This document shows positions 57,330 through 64,000 of a stretch of 64,000 bases of DNA, piece by piece. Numbering within the stretch: position 1 is the first letter of the stretch; every line of letters starts with the position of its first letter. The stretch covers positions 62,001-126,000 of the forward strand of contig NZ_BMMU01000026.1 of assembly GCF_014646095.1 (NCBI RefSeq). The letters run 5' to 3'. Below the pieces are notes generated by a model, which was not told the origin of the DNA, ran no database searches, and was given only the letters and a program-made list of their open reading frames with translations. The position numbers and the translations under genes were made by a program. This stretch comes from Streptomyces lacrimifluminis (GTDB lineage Bacteria > Actinomycetota > Actinomycetes > Streptomycetales > Streptomycetaceae).

Positions 57330-57817
57330 CCTCCCCCGCCCGTGAAACGACGGCGCGCCCGGCCCACAACGGCCCGGCGCGCCACCGGCGTTTGGTGCGA
57401 CGGGGCAGCCAGGCGGAGATCGGAGTCGCGCCGCAGCTTGACGCGCCGCCGCCAGGCACATCCCTGCGGGCTGTGGTTTCCACGGTCGTGGGGCGAGGTC
57501 GGATCGGTATGCACCGACGGCGAACTCGCGCGCCTGGTCCAGGACTCCAGCGTCGCCTGCTCGCCCGCCCCCGAGGACGGCGGGACCTCCCGGATGCCCT
57601 CGAACCCGGCACGCGGTCCTTCCTCCGCACGGCGCTGCACCCGATCACCGACGTCGCGCTCGATACCCCGCCCGGCCTGGCTTCCATGGTGCGTTCATAC
57701 CTCTGAGTGAGGTCGGTCGGGTTCAAGGCCGGCGGGAGCGGAGGTCTGCCTAGGGTGTTTTCTGGGGTGGCGGGCAGCCGTTCCGATCGGCGTGTCGACT
57801 CATGTACGGGAGTTTGT
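57330..57817. other. 488-bp stretch without a supported gene
   Basis: Region between the IS remnant and the channel gene. Open frames cross it on both strands, but none has a family signature or a good start site. The plus-strand frame ending at 57706 has a plausible C-terminal stretch (Leu-Asp-Thr-Pro-Pro-Gly-Leu-Ala-Ser-Met) but nothing recognisable before it. Part of the element's end and the promoter of the channel gene should lie here. Confidence 0.4.
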
Positions 57818-59776
57818 GTGGCGCAGCAGCACACGACGTCTCTCCGGCTCCGTCTCCGGTACCGCTTCGATCATCTGGTCTCGGGGGGAACGACCGCGCT
57901 GATCGGCTGGCTCGCGCTGGCCTGCCTCGCCGTCGTTGTTCCGGCGAGCATGGTCCTTGTCTGGTCCGACCGGGCTGCTCCGGCAACGCTCTCCGGGCGG
58001 CTCACCGCCGTGTGGGTCAGCGTCGGCCAGACGCTGAAGATCGGGGGTGCGGTCGGTTCCCCGCTCTACGTGCTGGCTTCCGTATCGCTCGCGCTGGTGG
58101 CGCTGCTGTTCGTGTCGACCCTGGTCAGTCTGATCACCACGGGCATCAACCAGCGCATCATGTCGCTGCGCCTGGGCCACTCCACCGTGCTGGAGACCCG
58201 GCACACCGTCGTCCTGGGGTGGTCGGACCAGGTGTTTCCCGTGCTCGGGGAGCTGGTGGCGGCCAACGCGAACCAGCGCCGCTCCGCCGTCGCCGTGCTG
58301 GCCCCGCAGGACAAGGTGTGGATGGAGGACGAGATCGCCACCCGCGTCAGCGACGGTGGCAGGACGCGGATCATCTGCCGCAACGGGAGCACCACCGACC
58401 CCACCGAGCTGTGCCGGGTGAGCCCGGGCACCGCGAAGGCGGTGCTGGTGCTGCCTCCCACGGGGGACATCGGTGACGCCCAGGTGGTGAAGACGCTGCT
58501 GGCCCTCGACGCGGCCGTCCCCGGGTTCGGTGAAGGGGAGACGGTGGTGGTCGCCGCCGTCCGTGACTCCCGCAATCACATGACCGCCAGGCTGGCCGCC
58601 GGGCCCACGGGACACGTGCTGTGCGTCGACGATATCGTCGCCCGGCTCCTCGTCTCGACGGCCCGGCAGCCCGGCCTCTCGCTCGTCTACTCGGAGTTGC
58701 TGGATTTCGAGGGCGACGAGTTCTACCCGGTCGCCGCCGGGGGCTTGGTGGGGCGTACGTTCGGCGAGGCGCTGCTGGCGTTCGCCACGTCCTCGGCGGT
58801 CGGCCTGCTGCACACCGACGGGAGTGTCACCCTCAATCCGGATTCGGGGGCGGCGATCGGCCCGGGCGACCGGATCATCGTCATCTCCCAGGACGACGAC
58901 ACGGCCGTGCGGGCGGACGTGGCCTCCCATGTCGAGGAGGACGCGATCGTGACGGCCGGTCCCAGGACCGCCCAGGCCGAACGCCTCCTCCTGCTCGGCT
59001 GGAACCGCCGCGCCCCGCTCGTCATCGAGCAGCTCGACCAGTACGTGAGCCCGGGAACCACCCTGGACGTCGTGTCGCTCGGCGATTACGCGGCCACGCG
59101 CGGCGCCCGAGCCGTCACGGCCGAGCGGTCCCACCTCGAAGTGTCCTTCCGCGACGGGGACATCACCGACCCGCGCACCCTGGCCAAGCTGGACGTGCCC
59201 TCGTACGACAGCGTGATCGTGATCGGTGAGACGGAGCTCGGGGCCCCGGCCTGCGGCTCGGCCTCGGACACGCTCGTCGTCTCCCTCGCTCCGGTCCCGG
59301 ATCCGGAGGCGCGGGCGGACGACAGGACACTGGTCACCCTGCTGCATCTGCGGGCCGTCGGGGACGCCGCGCAGCGGGAACTCGCGCTCACCACCGAGAT
59401 GTCCGACGACGGCAACCGGCTTCTCGCGCCCGCTCGGGACGGCGCCGACTTCATCGTGAGCGGCAGGCTGATCAGTCTGCTGATGACCCAGATCTCACAG
59501 AGCCCGTATCTCGCCGGGGTCTTCGAGGAGTTGTTCACGGCGGAGGGCCACGAGTTCCACCTCAAGCCGGCCGCGGACTACGTCCGGGCCGGCTCCGAGG
59601 TCTCGTTCGCCACCGCCGTCGAGTCGGCGCGCCGTCGCCGGGAATGCGCGGTCGGCTACCGGCTGCGCGCGCGGAGCGCCACGGGCCCCGACTACGGGGT
59701 GCGGATCAACCCCGACAAGCGGCAGCGGGTCCGGTTCTTGGAGGGGGACTGGCTGATCGTGCTCGCCGAGAGCTGA
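57818..59776 (+). CDS. CASTOR/POLLUX-like ion channel or RCK-domain membrane protein
   Basis: A 652-aa protein. A hydrophobic segment at about 25-55 and another at about 80-115 (Leu-Tyr-Val-Leu-Ala-Ser-Val-Ser-Leu-Ala-Leu-Val) frame a pore-like region. Long RCK-type cytoplasmic Rossmann domains follow (Val-Val-Leu-Gly-Trp-Ser-Asp-Gln at about 128; a second Leu-Leu-Leu-Gly-Trp-Asn-Arg-Arg at about 392). This is the architecture of bacterial CASTOR/POLLUX/SYM8 relatives, cation channels gated by nucleotide or Ca2+ binding. The GTG at 57818 is preferred to the frame extending upstream to 57707. Confidence 0.85.
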   Translation: MAQQHTTSLRLRLRYRFDHLVSGGTTALIGWLALACLAVVVPASMVLVWSDRAAPATLSGRLTAVWVSVGQTLKIGGAVGSPLYVLASVSLALVALLFVSTLVSLITTGINQRIMSLRLGHSTVLETRHTVVLGWSDQVFPVLGELVAANANQRRSAVAVLAPQDKVWMEDEIATRVSDGGRTRIICRNGSTTDPTELCRVSPGTAKAVLVLPPTGDIGDAQVVKTLLALDAAVPGFGEGETVVVAAVRDSRNHMTARLAAGPTGHVLCVDDIVARLLVSTARQPGLSLVYSELLDFEGDEFYPVAAGGLVGRTFGEALLAFATSSAVGLLHTDGSVTLNPDSGAAIGPGDRIIVISQDDDTAVRADVASHVEEDAIVTAGPRTAQAERLLLLGWNRRAPLVIEQLDQYVSPGTTLDVVSLGDYAATRGARAVTAERSHLEVSFRDGDITDPRTLAKLDVPSYDSVIVIGETELGAPACGSASDTLVVSLAPVPDPEARADDRTLVTLLHLRAVGDAAQRELALTTEMSDDGNRLLAPARDGADFIVSGRLISLLMTQISQSPYLAGVFEELFTAEGHEFHLKPAADYVRAGSEVSFATAVESARRRRECAVGYRLRARSATGPDYGVRINPDKRQRVRFLEGDWLIVLAES

Positions 59777-59798
59777 CGGTGCGCCGTCTGGGCGGCTG

Positions 59799-61754
59799 CT
59801 ATGCCGTGTGCACTTCCAGGGCGGTCCGCACGGCGGATTCCAGGGCTCCCTCGATCCAGGCGGGCTTGATGGAGGTGTGGCAGCCGGCGAAGTGCAGGTT
59901 GCCCTCGGCCTTGCGGACGTGGGGGAAGAGCTCGGTGTGCTGGCCGGGCAGCAGTACGGACGCCTCGCCGTAGGCGTAGGGGTCGCGCATCCAGGACTGG
60001 GTGCGGCCGACACCGGTGTAGAACACCTCGATGCGCTGTCCGAACACCTCCTGGACACCGGCGAGGGCCCGCGGGTAGCGCTCCTCGTCATCCAGGGAGT
60101 CCCACTTCAGAGCGTCGTCCGACCAGCTGTAGGAGGCGAGGACGACGCCGCCCGGGCTGCCTTCGACGGGGTAGGAGGGCTGGAACATGAAGCGGTTGGG
60201 GTTGTCAGTGGCCGAGCCGCCGCCGATGACGCCGGCCGCCTCGGGCTGGTCGCGGGTGACCACGCGGCAGGCGGCGTAGTGGGAGCGCTGGCCTGCGGAG
60301 ATATGGCCCTCGGGGACGGAGGAGTGGGCGCCCAGCAGGGTTCCGTTCGCCGGGCTCTGCCCGGTCTGGTACTTCCGGTACAGGCCGGGCTGCACGGCCT
60401 CGAGCTCACGCTTCCAGTCGGCCTCGTCGAACTCCCACCAGCGGCGGCTGAATTCGAGCAGCACCTTGGTGGCGGCGTCGTAGTGCAGCTCGGTGACCGC
60501 GCGCCGCTTGCCGTAGGAGAGCGCCGGAGCGACGGGGATGTGGCGCAGCCCGGAGAAGGGGACGGTGATGATGGCGGTGTCGGCGGTGAAGGTCTCGCGC
60601 CGCACGGGGCTGCCGCCGCGGCCCTCGGAGACGGTCTCGACGCTGACCCTGCCCTCGCCGTGGGTGATGCGGGTGGCACGGCGGTCGAGCCGTACCAGGT
60701 CCTTCACCCGGGAGTACATCGCGTCGGCCAGGGTGGCGGTGCCGTCGGGCAGTTCGTAGAAGGCGGTGTCGGGGCTGATCAGGGAGGCGCCGATGAAGCT
60801 GTGTACGAAGGCGAGGTGCAGGCGGGAGGTGAGGTTCTCGACGGTTCCGATCAGGTCGATGGTCCGCTCGTCGAGCCTGGCCTCCTCCGTCAGGAAGCGG
60901 TACATCGACATGTGGCCGTAGCGCTGGATGACGCGTGCCCAGCCCTCGACGAGTTCCTTGTCCTTCTTGCCCTCGATCTCCTTGCGTACGGGGGCGAAGG
61001 CGTCGCGAACGATCTGCGAGGCGGGGACGGACTCGTACGCCTGCGGCACTCCGAAGGAACGATTGAGCGTCTGCGGGGCGCGTGCGTAGTCGGCGCGGCG
61101 GACGCGGATGCCGTTGACGTAGATCCACGTCCGGTAGGCGGGGCGGCCGGCCCCGTCCACGTCGACCAGGTGGAAGCGACGGCGCTTGAGGCCGAGGCTG
61201 TCCATCAGTCCGGTGACCAGGGGGTGGCTGTCGGGGATGCGCATCGCGCCGGCCTCGGCGTACTGCTTCGGGTCGGCGAAGGGCTGGGTGGCGTTCTCGT
61301 GGCCGCCGGTGCGGAAGGTCTTGATCCGGCCGCCCACCCGGTTGGCGTTGGCCTCGATGACGGTGACCTGGTGACCGGCCTCGCGCAGGAGGTGTGCGGC
61401 GGTGAGACCGGCCGGCCCGGCGCCGACGATCAGCACCTTCTTGCCGGGGCGGCGCGAGCGGGGCAGACCGTTGTTCAGGAGGATGTCGGCGTAGCGCGGT
61501 ACGAGCGGCTGGTCCTCGTCGTCCCGTACGAGGATGGCCCGGGCGATCGTCAGGCAGGCGCCCCAGTCGGCGACCGCGGTGGCGGGGGCGGCCTGCGCGG
61601 TCCCGGCGGAGATGGCAGCGACTGTCAGCCCGCCGGCTCCGGCGACGGCGGCCGCGCCGGCGATGACGGTACGACGGGAGGGCGCCGGTGTGTGCCCGCC
61701 GGGGGTACCAGGAGCTTCAGGGGTTTCGGAGTTGGCATCAGGATCCATGATCAT
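59799..61754 (-). CDS. Tat-exported flavin amine oxidase, L-glutamate/L-amino-acid oxidase-like
   Basis: A 651-aa flavoenzyme. The twin-arginine signal is Ser-Arg-Arg-Thr-Val-Ile-Ala-Gly at about residues 26-33. The FAD motif is Val-Gly-Ala-Gly-Pro-Ala-Gly-Leu-Thr-Ala-Ala (about residue 110), followed by Gly-Gly-Arg-Ile. C-terminal Gly-Asn-Leu-His-Phe-Ala-Gly-Cys-His-Thr-Ser is the second FAD contact region. Length and layout fit Streptomyces L-glutamate oxidase and related amino-acid oxidases, which make H2O2 outside the cell. The substrate is uncertain. ATG at 61754 or 61748. It converges with the channel gene. Confidence 0.88.
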   Translation of the reverse strand: MIMDPDANSETPEAPGTPGGHTPAPSRRTVIAGAAAVAGAGGLTVAAISAGTAQAAPATAVADWGACLTIARAILVRDDEDQPLVPRYADILLNNGLPRSRRPGKKVLIVGAGPAGLTAAHLLREAGHQVTVIEANANRVGGRIKTFRTGGHENATQPFADPKQYAEAGAMRIPDSHPLVTGLMDSLGLKRRRFHLVDVDGAGRPAYRTWIYVNGIRVRRADYARAPQTLNRSFGVPQAYESVPASQIVRDAFAPVRKEIEGKKDKELVEGWARVIQRYGHMSMYRFLTEEARLDERTIDLIGTVENLTSRLHLAFVHSFIGASLISPDTAFYELPDGTATLADAMYSRVKDLVRLDRRATRITHGEGRVSVETVSEGRGGSPVRRETFTADTAIITVPFSGLRHIPVAPALSYGKRRAVTELHYDAATKVLLEFSRRWWEFDEADWKRELEAVQPGLYRKYQTGQSPANGTLLGAHSSVPEGHISAGQRSHYAACRVVTRDQPEAAGVIGGGSATDNPNRFMFQPSYPVEGSPGGVVLASYSWSDDALKWDSLDDEERYPRALAGVQEVFGQRIEVFYTGVGRTQSWMRDPYAYGEASVLLPGQHTELFPHVRKAEGNLHFAGCHTSIKPAWIEGALESAVRTALEVHTA

Positions 61755-62538
61755 GACCCAACTCTTGCCGCCCGAGCGGGCCCGAACGGCCAGAATGCAC
61801 CCGCGCGGGCAAGTACCACCCGGACGTGCGTCGCGCGCCGTCCCGTGCTGACGAACTGAGTTTCGTACGGGCGATCTTCGTTCCGAGCAGCCGAGCGCCG
61901 CACTGGCTGCACGCCGGTGTTCCTCCTGGCCATGTGCCCCAGGCTCCCGTCCGGCGGGGCCCAGGGACCTCACCCAGCTGGTGGTCAGCGAGCTGGTCAC
62001 CAACGCCCGCCAGTACGCTCCCGGCCCGTTCTGCTCCGCTGCTGGACGCGATCCCCGTCGCCGCCTTCCCGCTGCCTCCGCCCCGGACGCTGCGCTACGT
62101 AGAGGCCCCGGCGCGCTACGACGGCGATGCTGTCTCGATTTTCTTGGGCGGCGGCATCACCGGGTGCCCGAAATGGCAGCGGGCGAGGTGACGGCGAAGT
62201 TCTACGACCGAACCGGGACGAGGTCGCCGACCTCATCGAGCATCGGTTCGTGGGCGCGGGCGGTGTCTGCGACAGCAGCTTTGGCAAGGCAGATTCGCTC
62301 GTCCGAGTGGTCCTTGCCGTGGGTTCACCAGCATGTGCATGCCGAAGTCGCTTTCGGTGGACCTCGTGCCGTGCCCGTGCGGCCATGTCCGCTGCGTCGT
62401 CGTAAACCAGGCGAGGGCACATGCCAGGCGATCGCGCGCCCGCGCCACTCCGGCGGAGTCGCGCCCTCCTCGTCGTACCGCGCGTCGTGCTCCGCCCCCG
62501 GATCCGTCACTGGATCAGTCAGGCCGACCGACCCTGGT
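61755..62538. other. 784-bp decayed region with an anti-sigma-type kinase fragment
   Basis: No intact gene. At about 61970-62030 on the plus strand one frame reads Leu-Thr-Gln-Leu-Val-Val-Ser-Glu-Leu-Val-Thr-Asn-Ala-Arg-Gln-Tyr-Ala-Pro-Gly-Pro, the ATP-binding motif of RsbW/HATPase_c_2 proteins. The frame fails at once after it, so this is a broken remnant. A frame at 62127-62405 (Asp-Leu-Ile-Glu-His-Arg-Phe) is protein-like but unassigned. The candidate promoter for the sigma gene begins at 62539. Confidence 0.55.
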
Positions 62539-62564
62539 GATGAGTTTTCGCGTCCGCATCCGTC
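62539..62564 (+). promoter_or_regulatory. Candidate ECF-type promoter, copy 2 (before sigma gene)
   Basis: GATGAGTTTTCG followed by CGTCCGCATCCGTC, 41 bp upstream of the sigma start. The block agrees with the one at 25849-25874 in all of GATGAGTTTTCG and, downstream, in TC, G, ATC, and GTC. An ECF sigma gene with a copy of the promoter it recognises is the usual self-control arrangement. Confidence 0.6.
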
Positions 62565-62604
62565 ACACCTACGACGGGACACGACGAGGCGGAAGGATGA
62601 CGTG

Positions 62605-63603
62605 ATGAGTGCGGACACGCGGCTGGAGGAGCTGGGCGTGAGTGGGCTGGGCGAGGTCGACGAGCCGGCGTTCTCGGGGCTGGCGGAGCGGCACCGGCGG
62701 GAGCTGCACGTGCACTGCTACCGGATGCTCGGGTCGTTCGAGGACGCCGAGGACACCGTGCAGGAGACGTTCCTCCGTGCCTGGCGGCGGCGGGAGACCT
62801 TCGAGGGGCGGTCGACGTTCCGGGCCTGGCTGTACCGGATCGCCACCAACGCCTGCCTGGACCTGCTCGCCAAGTGCCGCCCGGAGCCTGCGACCGGCGG
62901 CGAGGTGCTGTGGCTGCAGCCCTACCCGGACCGGCTGCTCGACGAGCTGCCCGCGAGCGACGCGGACGAGCCGGAGACCCTCGCCGTCGCGCGGGAGACG
63001 ATCGAGCTGGCCTACCTGGTCGCCGTCCAGCACCTCGCGCCGCGCCCGCGGGCCGTGCTGATCCTGCGAGACGTGCTCGGCTGGCCGGCGAAGGGCGTCG
63101 CGGAGCTCCTCGGCGACTCCGTCAACTCCGTGAACAGCGCGCTGCAGCGGGCCCGCGCCGGCATGCGGGAGCACCTGCCCGCCGAGCGGCAGGACTGGAC
63201 CGGCGGCGAACAGGACGCCGGGACGCGCGAGCTGGTGCGCCGCTTCACCGAAGCCAGCGTCGCGACCGACGTGGACAAGATCGCGGCCATGCTGCGGGAC
63301 GACGTCCGGTGCTCGATGCCGCCCACACCGGGCCTGAACGTCGGCCGCGACGCGGTGGTCAACGACTGGATCGAGGACGGCTTCCAGGGCATGAAGGGCC
63401 TGCGCGCCGTCCTCACCTCCGTGAACCGGCAGCCCGCCGTCGCCTTCTACCTCTGGCGGAAGCCGGAGGGCGCCTACCTGCCGCTGACGATCGACGTCCT
63501 GCGGATCACCGGCGGGGCGATCACCGAGATCGTCACGTTCCACGACGACCAGTTCCCGCGGCTCGGGCTGCCGGAGCGCCTGCCGGCGGACGGCACGGAG
63601 TAG
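62605..63603 (+). CDS. ECF sigma factor with C-terminal SnoaL-like domain (SigX5/TIGR02960-like)
   Basis: A 332-aa RNA polymerase sigma-70-family factor. Region 2 (about 20-95) has Asp-Ala-Glu-Asp-Thr-Val-Gln-Glu-Thr-Phe-Leu-Arg-Ala-Trp. Region 4 (about 140-190) has Leu-Ala-Pro-Arg-Pro-Arg-Ala-Val-Leu-Ile-Leu-Arg-Asp-Val-Leu-Gly-Trp. The C-terminal domain (about 210-325) is SnoaL/NTF2-like and usually tunes activity in this group, which has no separate anti-sigma factor. GGAAGGA lies 8 nt before the ATG (GTG at 62602 is an alternative). Confidence 0.92.
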   Translation: MSADTRLEELGVSGLGEVDEPAFSGLAERHRRELHVHCYRMLGSFEDAEDTVQETFLRAWRRRETFEGRSTFRAWLYRIATNACLDLLAKCRPEPATGGEVLWLQPYPDRLLDELPASDADEPETLAVARETIELAYLVAVQHLAPRPRAVLILRDVLGWPAKGVAELLGDSVNSVNSALQRARAGMREHLPAERQDWTGGEQDAGTRELVRRFTEASVATDVDKIAAMLRDDVRCSMPPTPGLNVGRDAVVNDWIEDGFQGMKGLRAVLTSVNRQPAVAFYLWRKPEGAYLPLTIDVLRITGGAITEIVTFHDDQFPRLGLPERLPADGTE

Positions 63604-63608
63604 TCCCG

Positions 63609-63917
63609 GTGCGGACGCTCGCACTGCGCGGTGGCGCGCGTGTCGCGGTGGTCGCGGCGCAGTGGTACGACGCGTTCGGCGTCGTCACCTGCGGGCGGGT
63701 GCAGCTGGAGCTGCGCGACGGCGAGCTGGGGCCGGTCCTCGGACGCGGCGCCGGGTTCTGGCTCCGCGGCACCGGCGTCCGCGCCCTGCGCAACCCCGGC
63801 CGTCGCACGGCGAGGGTGCGCATCGTCACCCCCAGGGCCAGGACCGTCACAGGCCAGCCAACACACCCGTACGCCAGCTACCGAAGGATGAAGGAACGAC
63901 GTGAACAGTATGAATGA
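63609..63917 (+). CDS. Hypothetical protein following the sigma gene
   Basis: A 102-aa protein from GTG 63609, only 5 bp after the sigma stop, so probably co-expressed. It opens Val-Arg-Thr-Leu-Ala-Leu-Arg-Gly-Gly-Ala-Arg-Val-Ala, is strand-rich with Val-Gln-Leu-Glu-Leu-Arg-Asp, and ends in a charged helix. No family recognised. Its end overlaps the start of the next gene by 17 bp. Confidence 0.6.
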   Translation: MRTLALRGGARVAVVAAQWYDAFGVVTCGRVQLELRDGELGPVLGRGAGFWLRGTGVRALRNPGRRTARVRIVTPRARTVTGQPTHPYASYRRMKERREQYE

Positions 63918-64000
63918 CACCGGGGCCGTCGCAGGCCCGGCATCAGGCCGGACCGGCCATCCCCACCGCCTCCGCGGGCTCGCCGGCACCGGCTTCATTG
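63901..64000 (+). CDS. N-terminus of a further gene, cut by the window end
   Basis: GTG at 63901 (or ATG at 63910) follows GAAGGA and opens Val-Asn-Ser-Met-Asn-Asp-Thr-Gly-Ala-Val-Ala-Gly-Pro, then Gly-Arg-Thr-Gly. 33 codons are visible to base 64000. The Gly-Leu-Ala-Gly-Thr-Gly-Phe-Ile at the edge could begin a membrane helix. Too short to assign. It overlaps the preceding gene, so likely the same transcript. Confidence 0.5.
   Translation, partial: MNSMNDTGAVAGPASGRTGHPHRLRGLAGTGFI

Noticed and set aside
57069..57710. Plus-strand frame across the IS remnant
   Set aside because: It is the reverse of the transposase for most of its length and has no motif of its own.
1..64000. tRNA, rRNA, riboswitch, CRISPR or prophage signatures
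   Set aside because: None seen: no cloverleaf-like inverted repeats with a CCA-type end, no direct-repeat array, and no phage structural or integrase genes. A B12 riboswitch before mutA was considered, but no conserved B12-box was found.

Overview
The window is a high-GC actinomycete chromosome segment, almost certainly Streptomyces. The evidence is strong G/C bias at third codon positions, frequent GTG starts, tight 4-nt start/stop overlaps, and many Streptomyces-type families (DUF6479, DUF6153, DUF5959, DUF6328, two Methyltransf_19 paralogues, a LAL-type LuxR regulator, Tat-exported oxidases). I see no tRNA, rRNA, CRISPR array or prophage. One decayed IS5-type element is present. The species cannot be named from the sequence.

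Layout. 0-5 kb: two carbohydrate-enzyme-like proteins, a P-loop nucleoside kinase-like protein, a class C beta-lactamase-like hydrolase and a MerR-type HTH/TOBE regulator. 5.3-7.4 kb: a metal-linked group with a YraQ-type permease, its TIGR03943 partner and a cysteine-free ribosomal protein L32 behind a Zur-box-like palindrome. 7.8-9.0 kb: a minimal graspetide-type RiPP locus of one ATP-grasp ligase and a 63-aa precursor. 9.2-13.5 kb: DUF6479, a SAM methyltransferase, a TPR protein, DUF1569 and a damaged [2Fe-2S] oxidoreductase subunit. 14-17.6 kb: an efflux MFS transporter with its alpha5-type ArsR metalloregulator, and a copper-linked YcnI/His-rich membrane pair. 17.8-24.2 kb: a sulfotransferase, a BlaI repressor with a truncated M56 partner, and the methylmalonyl-CoA mutase operon mutA-mutB-meaB. 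24.4-31.9 kb: an ArsR-VOC operon, DinB, VOC, aminoglycoside phosphotransferase-like, DUF3105, DUF6153, VOC, RNase H and FAD monooxygenase genes.

32-43.7 kb: a type II cholesterol oxidase-like flavoenzyme, an aldo/keto reductase, small membrane proteins, a doubly frameshifted DUF2238 gene, a pseudokinase, a TPR/polyprenyl diphosphate synthase operon, AIM24 and a second methyltransferase. 43.7-48.8 kb: a TerD-CAP-CAP fusion and a GH36 alpha-galactosidase divergent from a ROK regulator. 48.9-55.4 kb: a leftward run of a response-regulator/thioredoxin-reductase fusion, a cNMP-domain histidine kinase, a UBP zinc finger protein and a LAL regulator. 55.4-57.8 kb: a decayed patch with a pentapeptide-repeat fragment, DUF5959 and a broken IS5 transposase. 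57.8-64 kb: a CASTOR/POLLUX-like channel, an L-glutamate-oxidase-like flavoenzyme, remnants, and an ECF sigma factor with a C-terminal SnoaL-like domain plus two following ORFs.

The items I rate highest are the REC-TrxR / cNMP-kinase / UBP module (redox signalling is inferred), the minimal graspetide locus, and a 26-bp promoter-like element found both before the ECF sigma gene (62539-62564) and before a VOC gene (25849-25874). That element suggests the sigma factor controls itself and the VOC gene 37 kb away. Several genes carry small indels. These may be real decay or uncorrected assembly errors, and the reads would decide.
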